A DNA stretch of 64,000 bases from Sisyra terminalis (Eukaryota > Arthropoda > Insecta > Neuroptera > Sisyridae). Both the position numbers and the translations under genes were made by a program. Location: NCBI GenBank assembly GCA_958496175.1, contig OY292278.1, positions 44,702,001-44,766,000 on the forward strand, read 5' to 3'. Below are positions 1-13,004 of the stretch, piece after piece (position 1 is the stretch's first letter; each line of letters begins with the position of its first letter). The notes beneath the pieces are model-generated. The model was given only the letters and a program-made list of their open reading frames with translations, was not told where the DNA came from and did no database searches.

Positions 1-144
1 TATCCATCTTTAACTATAATTATTCTCTACCTGTTTATTAGTTAATTGATAACTAATTTAAAAAAGTATTGGTTGTTTGAAGGAATAAATAAGTCAATAT
101 TGTTTTTTTACATCCGTTATTGTTTGATGTTGTTTTCCGCTAAG

Positions 145-1273
145 AAAGTCCTGCAAAGATCTTAAAAGGCATTAATCGTCCAGAAAATACGATAGATGAA
201 AAAGAAGATCCCAAGAAAATCCATTATTTTAATGAATCATTAATGATTGACTTATTGAAATCCGCTGTGCGATGTTTACCTAAGACAATTTATGTGGTAC
301 GCTTTTTCCGTAAATTGACATCTTTCCTTTTTTCTTAAATCCTTATAAATTGGTGAAATCACTTAAAGTTTGCTTGCTCTTGTATAATCTTGATCATCAA
401 AATTTTTTGAACCAAATTTGTCATTTTTTCTATTTAACTGCATATTGCATTAGAAATATTTTTAAGTGTTATTGTTGCACAAAAGTCAAGCTCAAACTCA
501 TAGAGAAAAATATAGTGCAAAAGAATTTCTTTTATCTTCACTATTATTGTTGTTTTAGGATCCAAAATTTGAAAAAAAAATATTCCATTAATCAGCTTAA
601 CCACCGTACATTGTTAACGAAAACCGAAAAAACATTATATGTAACTGTAGTTGTCGAATAGTTATACATTTCAGCAAACGTTCGGAAAAACGCAAAGACT
701 TCTGGGGCAACCTAGTAATATTTATTCTACTAAAATATGAATTTGATTATATATGAGATTTTTAAAGGTCATTACCGACTTTCAAATTTTCAAAATTATC
801 GGTAATATAGTTTACTTTCATTAAGTACAATATCTGTTTTTATTTTTAATAATTTGAATAAATATCGTTATTGATATTTCTCACATTAATACTTTAAATA
901 CTAGCTGTATCAAAAAGAAGTATCGTTTTTAAGCTTATAGTCATTCAATTGCCATTTTTCAGCTTTTAAGTTGTTTCAAGTAGAACTGAAAACATTTTAC
1001 GATTAAAATGTCTAATTAATTTACAATTTTTTTTTCCGAAATTCATATTAAAATGGTAAGACCAAAAACCCGAAGGAATACTAATTCAGTATTAAATGCT
1101 TTTCGAATTTTACAAGATAGCGACGCAAAGTTGTGACTTAAAACATTTTCAATGTTTATATAAGTGCATTAGATGCTCATTAATGCCAAATGAATTATTT
1201 TTCAGTTTAAATTCGATAATTTTCAGTTCTGCAACTGGTACCAACAAAAAATGGCGAAATATTCAACCAATAA
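145..1273 (+). CDS. Possible 3' end of an unrecognised gene (3 exons)
   Basis: Three short open segments have splice signals and compatible phases: 145-296 (acceptor CTAAG, donor GTACGC at 297), 675-714 (acceptor TTTCAG, donor GTAATA at 715) and 1227-1273 (acceptor TTTTCAG, TAA at 1271-1273). The first starts with two bases completing a codon and ends in phase 0. The second is 13 codons plus one base. The third completes that codon and stops after 15 more residues. Exon 1 reads like real protein (charged stretch ENTIDEKEDPKK, then an aliphatic segment SLMIDLLKSAVRCLPK). Exon 2 reads QTFGKTQRLLGQP. An AATAAA lies at 1460-1465, about 190 bp after the stop. The 5' part would lie outside the window. 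I do not recognise the family. Alternative: chance open segments, since the exons are small and the first donor is not the strong GTAAGT type. A second frame through exon 3 (ATG at 1251, 72 codons) is also open. Confidence 0.33.
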
Positions 1274-1910
1274 GAAGTTGAGGGAGGAAATGGTCTCAAA
1301 TATATGCCAGAAAGTCGAAGAGTTGTCAAAAAATCTTAATCAATCTTGGTCGATCAATCAAATACCCAGAAATGCCGAAGAACTATTAACAAAGAAAATG
1401 CTATGCTGCAACACGGTAATGCAAAGCTCCTCTGCGGAAGAAAAGCCCAGGAAAAACCAAATAAATTAAAGAGTGGGAGTGATATTGCCGTTTTCACTAA
1501 AATTTTCCAAAATTATTTCATCTGGTTTCTATTTATGTCACCCATTACAACAATATCTAAGTGGTACAAAGATTGAAAACTTAATTGATGTTTAAAATTT
1601 AATTCGTTGATATTTTCTTTAGCATTTAACTAATTTTTACCAATATGGCATTAAACATTTGCACAGTAGATGTCAAAATGTTAATACTATTGAGGCTGAA
1701 TATATGATTGAATTAAAATTAAAAAAAGTTACTTTTCGGTACACCTACTATAATGACCATTGACGAAGATATGCCATTTCTTTTGAATCAAAGAAAAATG
1801 GGTCGATTGGACAAATTGGTAATTATCAGCAGTACCTTTGCAAGAAAACTTGAAAATCAATAAGAAAAAGAAGCTTACATGATGAAAATGAAAAGAAAGA
1901 AAATAATAAA
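1274..1910. other. AT-rich intergenic, no gene seen
   Basis: Only short chance frames. The single feature I can point to is the AATAAA at 1460-1465 mentioned for the possible gene upstream. Confidence 0.6.
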
Positions 1911-2330
1911 GACTTTTATCTTGGAATTTGGACTTTATAAATGAATATGTCAAATTATAAAATATGCGACGTTACGTACATTTTATTTCTGCTTCTTCAG
2001 GCAAACTAAAAATACGAACAATAAATAATTAACAAATCAATTCTAAAAAATGAACATGAGAAAATTAAATAAATAATAATAATTACATTTAAAGTTAACA
2101 TATAAAGTAATACAGCATGTTATTCAGCTGTACTCTTCCTTGTAAATGTATTAATGTTTTAAAAAAACTTTCTTGACATTTTTTCAAATATATAAAATGA
2201 CGTATAAAATAAAAACCATATAATAAACTTTTTAGTTTGCCTGAAGAAGCAGAAATAAAGTCTGCGAAATATCGCAATTTTTATAATTAGGCATATCCAT
2301 TTATATAGTCCAAATCCCAAGATAAAAAAC
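1911..2330. repeat. Inverted-repeat element, arms ~100 bp
   Basis: Left arm 1911-2012 and right arm 2228-2330 are reverse complements with roughly 80% identity. Both contain a stretch reading TTCTGCTTCTTCAGGCAAAC in left-arm orientation and a TTTGGACT(T/A)TATAAATG block near the outer end. The ~215-bp centre is AT-rich and unrelated between halves. This has the form of a small foldback or MITE element; no target-site duplication is obvious. Confidence 0.7.
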
Positions 2331-3300
2331 TTAATTATTAAATCAATGGACGAGATTCAAAATGATAATAATAAATAGACCAACTGAGAATTGCGATTAA
2401 TCATTATATTCAGCTACTTTTCCTACAAATGATGGCAATTATAGTGAGGTGAATTCAAATTGTTATAATTTTCCTTAGTCAAAAGTCTCTTCACGTAATA
2501 GTATTTCCATTCCACGGAATTAAGATCGAAATGCAACTCCAGATTTTTTTTAACTAATCATGATGTCGCTAAGCTAAGTGACCGAAAAGTAAGCTTTTTT
2601 GAAGTTTACCATTTTAAATTTGGAATAAAAGCTAATCTTTTTTACATCGCTAAAGAAAATATCGTAAAAAGTAGCTTGCAGAATCTTTAAAAAAATGATT
2701 TTCAACCATAAAATGCACTTACTATGCATTTTAATCTGTCATTTTATTAGCTATTGGATTTTCAAGCTGTTCCAAAATTATAATTCTAAAAAAATTTAAA
2801 AACTATTGAACAAAAATTTATGTAAAAGACCTCAAGACTAAAGCATCCAAACCATGTAATTGGAGTTAAAATCTAACTTCTATCGTAAATTAATTGGTTT
2901 TTAACAGAATATTAAACAATTTCAATCTCGGAATGATTAATATTACGCCTTCATTGGATTATTTTAGTTATCTGATAGAATTTGGATATACCTCCATAAT
3001 ATCCTTAAGGCAAAAAGTGATCATTTTAAGCCAACATGAATGTAGATTAAATTTTTGATTATTCTTAAACATTTAATGCTTCAAAAAAGATAAAAATATT
3101 TCCAAACAAAACATTTATATGGGATTTTGAATCGGTTGCAACTTCAGTGGAAAATCTTCTCGTTATCAATCAAACGGTATCAAGTTCCATGCAATTTTGT
3201 TGATAAAAAAAAAAAATAAAAAACTATGGAAAAGTCAGTTGCAACAGAATGAAAATGATGGAGCACAGTACTGATAATAAATACACTCGAGTGAAATTTG
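2331..3300. other. AT-rich intergenic, nothing seen
   Basis: No coding-like frame, repeat or RNA gene recognised in this stretch. Confidence 0.55.
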
Positions 3301-3402
3301 TGTGAAAGACGTTCTTTGGGCGACATTAGTCTTCCGGAGTTGGCAACGAATAGCCTGTAATGTCCGGTAAATAGCTACTACGTGGACTCCTGAGGCGAGA
3401 TA

Positions 3403-3609
3403 ATGGCGACACCCTCAGATATATCCTCCAACAACTCAGATACGATGCCATCGGTCATTTATTCCACTATTACACACCGACCGACATTAACCCCACTAAC
3501 TCATCCTACCCCCATGGGGGCTAACATTCACGATCAACGCTGCGAAACGAGGCCGTTACAGCTCTTATTATTGGAACTCTGTGACAAGATAAATAGACGC
3601 ACCGGATAA
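3403..3609 (+). CDS. Possible small ORF or exon, unrecognised
   Basis: A 68-codon frame opens with an ATG in good context (GATAATGG) and ends at TAA. The sequence is clearly less AT-rich than its surroundings, with many C- or G-ending codons. The product would be Ser/Thr/Pro-rich at its start (MATPSDISSNNSDTMPS), contain PTLTPLTHPTP, and finish in a Leu-rich helix-like segment before a basic tail. About 100 bp upstream is similarly non-repetitive. I see no domain, and a regulatory island is equally possible. Confidence 0.25.
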   Translation: MATPSDISSNNSDTMPSVIYSTITHRPTLTPLTHPTPMGANIHDQRCETRPLQLLLLELCDKINRRTG

Positions 3610-4920
3610 ACATTCATGATTGTTTATTGTATCTCAAATTTCACCTCTTTACAATTTGCTATTTTTCTCGTTTGTTTCGAAGAATTTTTAAAATAAATAT
3701 TTTTTCTATATAATCACAATCGTTTTTAAGCTCTAGGTTCCCCTTTCTTTAAAAACATTCGAAAATTATAAAAATTGCAAAAGCTCTTGAAAATTTGAGT
3801 TAAATTATTGCCTGAAAGCATTACTGCATATGCATTTCTATTTAGGGACTAAATCTCTAATTAAAAAAAAGAATTAGTTATTTGATTGATACTTCACAAA
3901 CGAAAATGAAATCCTTCTTAGTTTTATTATTTGACTTCATTAGTCACCTCGGCACTAGTAGCCAAAAATTTAGCAATAGTTTTCCCATAATCTTCATACA
4001 AAATATCCTCTACCTAATATTTAAGTTCATGCCATCAAAGTTGTATCAAAAACTTATGAAATTTTCTGTATAAATTTTCCACAGTATAGCTATGTCAGTT
4101 AAAGTATTCCAAGATCTGGCGTACGTTGCTGTAAATCATGTAGCTTTAAATATAAAAATGCAAATGCGGATGAAAAAGCCGGCAATGTTCATGTCTTTTC
4201 ATATGGGGAACACGAGGAACGAAGAATGGAGAGAAGAGAATATGACATCCACCTATAACATGAATAATATGGCCTGAAGTAAATGTGACGTTGGAAAAGT
4301 TGCAAACATGGTGGAGCGCCTCCTGCAGTTTATGACTCCAAGAAACCACAAAAAGTCTAAACCAACAACATGACAGTAATATTCGTGCGACAACGACGAC
4401 AATAAGAGCCTTAGGTAACGAAAAAAAAAAAAATACAAATTAGATTAGGGAGTGAAACGTGCGTATATGTGGGATGTGTACACTTATGCTAAAAGCTCAT
4501 TTTATACGACTTTTAAAACCGTAAAACTTTGTACTAATAATTTGATAAACAAGGGACCTTTACATAGTTAATATATTGGGATTTTTTAAGAACTTTATTC
4601 CACAACTCTATGATATAATTTCCCTTTAAAAATTTAAAAGTTAAGTTGCGAAGAAAATATAAAAAATCTTATATTATTTCTAACATTTTTTATTATTAGA
4701 ATGTCTGAAAATTTAAATTGATTATTTAGTTGAAAAAAAATGCGTCAAGCTTATTGAGATATTCAACCTTGAAAGAAATAAAAGCTCAGTTATTCATGAC
4801 CTTAAATAATTTATTTTGTCACCAAAAGCATTACAAATTTTGCCACTTTGGTATCTAAAATTGGAATTTTTAGGCTCCAGAATCAAAAAAGAATTGTTAT
4901 TTCTACTTTAAAATTAAGAT
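3610..4920. other. Intergenic, no supported gene
   Basis: Two ~60-codon frames (3882-4073 and 4092-4277) are open, but neither shows a recognisable domain. 4080-4430 is slightly less AT-rich than the rest and may be functional non-coding DNA. Confidence 0.45.
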
Positions 4921-4927
4921 AGTGTTC

Positions 4928-6330
4928 AAAAACTTGTTTTTGAAAAAAATGTTTTGTTTTAGTTCCAAGATTAAGAGAAACAGGGGAATTACTCGTACAG
5001 AGTTGAATGCTCAAAAATTCCTTTAATAAGTTTTATTAAATTAGCCAAAAATATACAAAAAATGGTGTGAAATAATTTTTTTTTAAAAAAAACAAGGCAC
5101 TTTTCTGATTTTTCATGAAAATAAATTTTAGCACAATTATCACAAGAAAATCGTTTTACCGTGTCTTTTAGCAAAAGTGGATTTCTGAAAAAAAATTGCT
5201 GTATTTTTATAAGCCACAGTAACTGCAAACTTTTTTATTATTTAAGTGGAAAATTCATATAATTTGATAATATAAAATCAATGCAAAAAATGCAACAATC
5301 AAGGATAGACAATTTGTATTACCATTTTAATGAATTTTCATCATTTGAAGTCAAAAAATTTTCAACAGGTAGTTTGGTGAAAGAATGACAAAAACTGTTC
5401 CTCAAGAACTTTTTGTATTTTCAATCTTTAAAGTAGTCAAATTGTAATAAAAGCTCATTTTTTTAAAGCTTCTTACAATTTCTCCTGTCATAAAATGTAT
5501 TAATAAATTTCATCTGGAAGAAAGATTTTAAAGTTTATTTCGTGGAAACGGTATGGTTGATTCCAATCTTTCAATCTAATAAAAAAAATTTAAATCTTGC
5601 TAGAATTTTTTCGTGTTTAGATGAACCGTACCAGGGGAATTACAGTCAAATATCCAAAATTATTACATCAAGTCAAGCTATTATAAAATTCTTTTTTGTA
5701 AAGTCCTTTAATCGCTATATTTTATTGTTTTTTTTTCTTAAAATAATGCAATCTTTGTATTTCATAATATAAACCATACCTTTATGAGAGATGAAAAGTA
5801 AAAGTTTCTTAAAGAAGTATTTTTCTTAGTTGGTTTATTGTTTGTTTGCAAATTTAGTCTAACACTCAAATTTCAGTCTTCTAAGATTATGGGAAGAAAC
5901 TTAAATTTTTTGATGAGTCAAAGGAAAAATCGATTTATTTCAAGGATTAATATGATCTAAACTATTAAAGTTGGAAAAATAAAACTGGGAATTTTTGATA
6001 ATTTTATTAACTTTTTTTACTCTGAAAATAAAAGTTTTCTAGTGCTTTTCAAGTCGAAACAATGAAAGTCAAAAATACGACTAAATGTATCAAGAAAAGT
6101 TTTGAATTTTCAATCTTAAAAATAACTTAAAATCATGCTGCGATTTTTCATGTTTAGATTAAACAGTGCCAGGGGAATTACAGTCAACTATCCAAAATTT
6201 GAATCAATGAATTTAGTTAATCAATCAAATAGTGCTTTCCAAGTCAAAGTATTAAGGTCGAAAAATATGACGAAATATCTCAAGAAAAGTTATGAAGTAG
6301 AGAAGCTTTGTGTTGGTTCTTAGGGGGCAC
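4928..6330 (+). repeat. Old diverged direct repeats
   Basis: The phrase CAGGGGAATTAC recurs near 4980, 5632 and 6170 inside longer diverged copies. The last two also share GTGTTTAGAT-like and TATCCAAAATT blocks on either side over about 70 bp. Spacing is 540-650 bp. They look like decayed tandem or dispersed units without coding capacity. Confidence 0.55.
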
Positions 6331-6435
6331 TATGGTGCCCCAGGATGATTAAATCGATTTAATGATGTCTAGCACAAAAAGCTAGAAAATATTTTCACCC
6401 GGATTCATTTTTTCCATCACCTCAAAGATAATATT

Positions 6436-7487
6436 TGTACAGTAGACTGATTCAAAAAAAATGATGATTTTTTTTTCTAAATTATATCGAAAATATTGTT
6501 GGTAATGACCAAAAAAATCCTGTGAAAGTTTAAGCTCTTAATATTATTATTAAGATGTGCCGCATCCCAAATTTCGATTTTCCATATAAATAACATGGGA
6601 ACAATATTCTCTTCCACTTTGGAATTTTATAGCTCACGTTGGTGACAATATTTCGGACTGACCAAGGTATATTCTTGTAGAAAATTGAACGATCTACAAA
6701 AAAGGTCTTCGTACAAGTTTTTGATATATTTATTTCTTCAAAAGTTATTCGAGGTCAAAGTTGAACTAAAGAAAAATTTTAATATTTTTTCAATTTTTTG
6801 ACGCAACCATACATTTTATGAGAAAATTTTAAAGGACATTTTTTTTAGAGCACTTTTTTTCTATAACTTATCTCTATGAAAGTTTTTTATATTTTTCACA
6901 GGTCCTAAGTTAATTAATTAAAATAAACAAATAATTTTTATGTTAAAAATAAAATAATTCAGGGAATCTTATTAAATTAAAAAAATAAAATTACAAATAT
7001 TTTCAGTTTAATGCGAATAACTTAGGACCTGTAAAAAATATCAAAAACTGTTATAGAGATAAGTTATATAAAAAAAGTGCTCTACGGAAAATGTCTTATA
7101 AAATTTTCTCATAAAATTGATGGTTGCGTCAAAAAATTGAAAAAATATTTAAATTTCTCTTTAGTTCAACTTTGACCTCAAATAACTTTTGAATAAATAA
7201 ATATATCTAAATTTGTAAGAGGCCTTTTTTGTAGATTGTTTAGTTTTCTACAAGAATATACCTTGGTTATCCCGAAATATTGTCACCAACGTGAGCTATA
7301 AAATTCCATAGTGCAAGAGAATATTGTTCCCGTTATTTAAATGAAAAATCGAAATTTGCGATGCGGCACCTCTTAATATTAATATTAAGAGCTTAAACTT
7401 TCACAGGATTTTTTTTGTCTTTCCCAACAATATTTTTGAAATAATTAAAAAAAAATCATAATTTTTTTTGAATCAGTCTTTTGTACA
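6436..7487. mobile_element. Foldback element, arms ~480 bp
   Basis: The segment is almost entirely palindromic. The left arm runs about 6436-6918, the right arm about 7003-7487, around an ~85-bp AT-rich centre. Outer ends are TGTACAGTAGACTGATTC on the left and its near reverse complement on the right (GAATCAGTCTTTTGTACA). Inside each arm are the blocks GAGCTTAAACTTTCACAGG, CACCAACGTGAGCTATAAAATT and GGTCAAAGTTGAACTAAAG or their complements, plus a symmetrical TTAATATTAATATTAAG. No coding frame. Related copies lie at 51330-51775 (one arm) and about 62975-63950 (palindrome). Confidence 0.85.
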
Positions 7488-7489
7488 GC

Positions 7490-8135
7490 ATAATCTCAAA
7501 TTCAATATCAAGGAAGTTTGATGGATATTCTTCATTTAAAGATTTCGATGAAAAAAAGAGGTACCTCTAATTAATATTTCGATATCGTTAATGAATAAAT
7601 TTGTCTGTTAATGACTTGTTATTATCGAGTTTTTGTCAAACTAAATTTAGAAATTATAATTCAAATTTTAGCAGTTTCTTCCATATTTAGTGTGGGAAAG
7701 TTTGTTTGTGTTATTTAATTGACTAAAATTAATTACACGACGTAAATAATTCAGTGCTGTTGATGTTATGTAATAAATTTTCGCTTTTAAAATAATAATT
7801 GAAATAGTTTGAAACTTCCACGTTTACGTAATCGAAATTTAAACGAACTTATTCACAAACGTTTCCATATAATAAAATCACTACATGTTTCGTAAATTCC
7901 ATAGTTAGACAAACTTTTTATTGAATTATTTGACATGTATGGAATTTTTCTTGTTATAAAATATCCAATTTTCAAGTTAAGAAATGAAATAGAAAACTAT
8001 TTTTGATCTTTATACGTAAAGTCTTTAAGATTTCATATTTTTTCTCTAATTAAATTAGTTTCAAAGAGGAAGAAATCTTTTTCTATTCCATGAAAAAGAT
8101 CATTGAAATACGCCACCAATATACTAAGCTCTTAC
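7490..8135. other. AT-rich intergenic, nothing seen
   Basis: No repeat, RNA gene or coding-like frame recognised. Confidence 0.55.
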
Positions 8136-8139
8136 ATTC

Positions 8140-8660
8140 ACCGGTATTCCCAGTTCGTTAATGTAAAGGAAAGCCCACAACTTTTAAATATCTTCAAACA
8201 AAAACCCAAAAGATTCTTTTACGTGGACTAAAAAAAAAAAACTAAATGAAACACTTCTTCGGCTTCGTCGCGTCGTCAAAAAAAGAATCATCCCGACCGA
8301 ATTGAAAAGATTCTCTCCCAAGATAATTCCATCTTGTCATCTTAAATTCCCAATCGATATTCCCGAATTACTAAGGCCGAGAAACGGCCATACACTTGAA
8401 CCTATTTCCCGGCTTTTTATATTCGTCGGAAAAAGAACGCCAGAATTGCCAGAATAACGAGGCTAAATGGTCGATTATACGGAAATGTGGAATATATATG
8501 GATGTGAAGTGTCCCCCTTAACAAAGCGTAAGAAGATAACAGGAACATTCGTTATTTAATTCAAGCATATCTGTTCCTTCCCCCAGTTATAGTGTTCGCA
8601 ATTACTCCACATTTCTTCGTACTACTACTACTGCATGTAATAGCCACTGTTTAAAAAGGA
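8140..8660. promoter_or_regulatory. Unique higher-complexity island, candidate enhancer
   Basis: This stretch is distinctly less AT-rich and less repetitive than its flanks, with motifs such as GGCTTCGTCGCGTCGTC and several short homopolymer-free runs. It has no convincing reading frame. It lies about 7.5 kb upstream of the bHLH gene, which makes a conserved non-coding element plausible. This is an inference from base composition only. Confidence 0.3.
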
Positions 8661-8904
8661 ACTTTACGACAGGCAAATGGCCACCGAAATTGTTGCATTA
8701 AATTTGATGATATTTATTGGACAAGAGTTTAAATAAGTGGCGCTTTATGTAAAGTGTTCTTCGGTAATTGCTTGGAACAAATGGATGAACTGTTTTTCTT
8801 CATTAGAACCCCTAAAAAAATGTTATAAAACATTTGGTTAATGCTAATAAAACATCATCAATTTAGGTTTGTTTTTTTTCGATTAATTCAATCGATTACT
8901 TCTT

Positions 8905-11178
8905 GAAAAAATTTGTACATGCTGTGCAAATTTTTCCGAAGAAAATCCACGTTGAAGGAATGAAATTGACCATCAAAGTGCCAGAAAAAATCATTTTTCA
9001 TCAAAGAAAAAAACCGAGGACTAACCAACATTGATATTTCACGAAATCTTCAAAATTCAAAAACAAATTTTTGAGGATACCAATAAAAAGTATATGTCCT
9101 TCTGTACATGGTGTGCAAATTTTTTCGAAGAAAATCTACGTTTAAGGGATGAAATCAACCATCAAAGTGTCAAAGGAAATCATTTTTCGTCAAAAAAAAA
9201 ACCGTGGACTAACCATCGTTGATTTTTCATAAAATCGTCAAATTTCAAAAAAAAAATTTAAGAATGCCAATCAAAAGTATACGTCCTTGTGTATATTCTG
9301 TGCAATTTTTTTCGAAAAAAATTCACGTTAAAGGGATGAAATTGAACGTCAAAGTGCCAAAAGAAATCATTTTTTCGTCAAAAAAAAGCTGTGGGCTAAT
9401 CATCGTTGATTTTTCACGAAATCGTCAAATTTTAAAAAAAAATTAAAGGATGCCAATCGAAATTATATGTCCTTCTGTATATTCTGTGCCAATTTTTCCG
9501 AAAACAAATCACGTTTAAGGGATGAAATCGACCATCAAAGTGCTAGAAGAAATCATTTTTCATCGAAGAAAAAAACCGAGGACTAACCAACGTTGATTTT
9601 TCACGAAATCTTCAAAATTCAAAAAAAAAATTTTGAGGATGCCAATAAAAAGTATACGTCCTTCTGTATACTCTGTGCAAATTTTTTCGAAAACAAATCA
9701 CGTTTAAGGGATGAAATCGACCATCAAAGTACCAAAAGAAATAATTTTTCGTCAAAAAAAAAAACCGTGGGATAACCATCGTTGATTTTTCACGAAATCG
9801 TCAAATTTCAAAAACAAATTTTAAGGATGCCACTCAAAATTATATGTCCTTCTGTATATTCTGTGCAAATTTTTCCGAAAACAAACCACGTTTAAGGGAT
9901 GAAATTGACCATCAAAGTACCAGAAGATACCAATTTTCGTCAAAAAAAAACCGTGGACTAACCATCGTTGATTTTTCACGAAATCGTTAAATTTCAAAAA
10001 AAAAAATTTAAGGATACCAATAAACAGTATATGTTCTTCTGAAAATTCTGTGCAATTTTTTCCGAAAACAAATCACGTTTAAGGGATGAAATCGACCATC
10101 AAAGTGCTAGAAGAATTCATTTTTCATCGAAGAAAAAAACCGAGAACTAACCAACGTTGATTTTTCACGAAATCGTCAAATTTCAAAAAAAAAATTTAAG
10201 GATGCCAATCGAAAGTATACGTCCTTCTGCATATTCTGTGCAAATTTTTTCGAAAGCAAACCACGTTTAAGGGATGAGATCGAACATCAAAGTCCCAGAA
10301 GAAATCATTTTTTGTCAAAAAAAAACCATGGGTTAACCATCGTTGATTTTTCACGAAATCGTCAAATTTCAAAAACAAATTTTAAGGATGTCAATTGAAA
10401 GTATACGTCCTTCTGTATATTCTGTGCAAATTTTTCTGCAAATAAATTACGTTTTAGGGATGAAATCGACCATCAAAGTCCCAGAAGAAATCATTTTTTG
10501 TCAAAAAAAAAACCGTGGGTTAACCATCGTTAATTTTCCACAAAACGTTAAATTTCAAAAAAAAATTTAAGGATACCAATCAAAAGTATACGTCTTTGTG
10601 TATATTCTGTGCAAATTTTTCCGAAAACAAATTACGTTTAAGGGATGAAATCGACCATCAAAGTCCCAGAAGAAATAATTTTTTTGCCAAAAAAAAAACC
10701 GTGAACTAACCATCGTTGATTTTTCACGAAATCGTCAAATTTCAAAAACAAATTTTAAGGATACCAATCAAAAGTATATGTCTTTCTGTATATTCTGTGT
10801 AAATTTTTCCGAAAACAAATCACGTTTAAGGGATGAAATCGACCATCAAAGTACCAGAAGAAATCATTTTATGTCAAAAAAAAACCGTGGGTAAACCATC
10901 GTTAATTTTTCACGAAATCGTTAAATTTCAAAAACAAATTTTAAGGATGCCAATCAAAAGTATACGTTCTTTTGTATATTCTGTGCAAATTTTTCCGAAA
11001 ACAAATACGTTTAAGGGATGAAATCGACCATCAAAGTCCCAGAAGAAATCATTTTTCGTCAAAAAAAAAACCATGGGTTAACCATCATTGATTTTTCATG
11101 AAATCGTCAAATTTCAAAAAAAAAAATAAGGATGCCAATCAACAGTATATGTCTTTCTGTATATTCTGTACCAATTTT
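8905..11178 (+). repeat. Satellite array, ~187-bp monomer, ~12 copies
   Basis: The phrase GTGCAAATTTTT(C/T)CGAA recurs at about 8924, 9109, 9300, 9484, 9673, 9860, 10047, 10236, 10424, 10606, 10796 and 10985, a steady 183-190 bp apart. Each monomer also carries AAGGGATGAAATCGACCATC, AACCGTGGGTTAACCATCGT and CACGAAATCGTCAAATTTC in that order. Copies differ by scattered substitutions and poly-A length. Frames of ~60-75 codons run through several monomers but are by-products of the repeat. The last monomer stops abruptly at the LINE remnant that starts at 11179. Confidence 0.93.
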
Positions 11179-11715
11179 TCCTAATTTCTGGGTATGGTTC
11201 TAGAAAACTAGCTCATATAAAAACACTATAAAACTACTTAATTAAATATACTAGAAAATCTATTGCCTGATGGAAAACCCCCCTTATTGCCAACAAAAAA
11301 CAAGTTCTTTATCTACAAGATTATACTAAAGCTCATCTAGACTTGTAATATAAAATTTTGGGATTCTCCAGAGATTCCAATAAAAAATACTCCAACAAAT
11401 AATTAATACTCCTTGCCATATAAACAACACCAAAACTCATGATGACCAACATTGAGGTGTCAACAATGAAGCAGAAAATTCAAAAAATACACCAAAAGCT
11501 CAACAACCATTCCAATAATTAAGCGGAAAACTTTTTCGAAAATAGCAAAACAATATGGCAACCTCAATGATGGTCCTTCGCAGATATCCTTGACTGGATT
11601 CTGGATAAGAAAAAAAAATAGGGGAGTTATTATATCAACCCTTACACGTCACCCTACATTTACTTCTTAAGACAATTCCAAAAAGACACATGTGCTTCTT
11701 AAACCGTTGTAAAGT
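11179..11715 (+). mobile_element. Jockey-type LINE C-terminal fragment (left inverted arm)
   Basis: On the plus strand this segment encodes, with frameshifts and stops, the region after the reverse transcriptase of Jockey-type LINEs. A GILQRFQ-like peptide from about 11363-11385 matches the LQRFQxKILR element typical of that region. It starts directly at the satellite junction. The reverse complement of the whole segment lies at 13005-13519. It is a dead fragment. Confidence 0.7.
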
Positions 11716-13004
11716 TAAGAAAAAACAAATAAAAATTCCAAGTCAAAGTGTTTTAAAAAGTTAAATTAGAGATTAGGCTAATTTCATTAGTAAATCCTAT
11801 ATTAAATAATCACAATGTAATCATTATCTTTAACTAAGTGTTATAATGAGCAATATATCAATCATATTCATTTACAAGTTACCCATATTAATTTTTTTAA
11901 CTTATTAAAGGGTATCAGAATTAGAATATCCCTGAACTCATTAAAAGTAAAAGGCAACCCTATTTCATTCTATTATCTAGGAAAAAAAATACAACCCCTT
12001 TGTATTTTACAGTTGGACATTAAAACCACTTCAACTTCCAATAAAATTTACTCCATTCCCTTACACACATATGTATTCATACAATCCAAAAGAAAATTCC
12101 ATCTAGAAACTTTCCCCGTAAAAATTTCCGTCGAAAATCCCGAGCCACTTCGTGTCGAAAGCCTAAAGCTCAATTTTCCATTTCGAACAAGCAAATTCAA
12201 TTTCGGGTGAACGGAAAAAATGGATCTTTAGAGGCGAATAAATCATTCGCTCTCGAATTCACTTCACCGTGCGTCGTCGTCTCGAACTTTTCGATAGTTA
12301 TATAAATAATCGATTAGATACAACCACAAAGAAACTGCGATTGTAAACACCAAAAGTCAAACGATTTCCTTACATTGCGAACTGGCCTTCCCGTGAATTT
12401 ACGACCAACAAATCCCGCCATTTCGTGCTTTTCGTTTCACGTCCTCCAATATGCCTTCACCCCATCGCCGAAATGCAATTGAATTTTATTTTACGATTTT
12501 ATTACATAACGTTATTTACGTTTTTTTTTCTCTCTCCATATTACGCAAATAAATGTTTTTGCAAAAAAAGCTTATTGTTATTTTTTATTTTTATATAAGA
12601 AAATTGCGCAATCTAGCGGAACAAAACAATGGGTGAGTTAATAATCTATTTTTGTGAGGCATTTTCTTCATGCAAGGAAAACGATTATGAGACAACTATT
12701 TCAATTACAAGTTAAGCAATAAAAAAGTGAAAAGTTTTTGCAGCTTTTTAAAGGTTTTATGTGTCAAACTTATTTCCTTTGATTGCACAAATGAGGATAT
12801 GGAAAGAAGGAATAAAATTTTAGAATTATTAACCATGTAACAATTATTTGATTATTTTATAGAGTACTGAGGTTTTGTTCGCATTGCATCGCCGAAAATA
12901 TTTTTGATTAACTTTACTAAAAATCAAAATAATAAACGTCCATAAAGTTAGCACGTAACTTTTCAAATTTGTTAGAATTGTTATTACATATTTTTAATTT
13001 ACAA
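11716..13004. promoter_or_regulatory. Spacer between inverted arms, with a unique island
   Basis: The spacer is AT-rich except for about 12010-12500, which is noticeably richer in G and C and non-repetitive (for example CGTGCGTCGTCGTCTCGAAC). A 65-codon TTG-started frame at 12013-12210 has no recognisable domain. The island is a candidate regulatory element, about 3.6 kb upstream of the bHLH gene. Nothing is seen in 12520-13004. Confidence 0.3.

Noticed and set aside
8905..11178. Series of 60-75 codon ORFs with similar peptides (DEIDHQS, LRDEINHQ)
   Set aside because: They are frames through satellite monomers, interrupted at different points in each copy.
8905..11178. CRISPR-like regular spacing
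   Set aside because: The repeat covers the whole 187-bp period and there are no unique spacers; it is a satellite, and the genome is eukaryotic.
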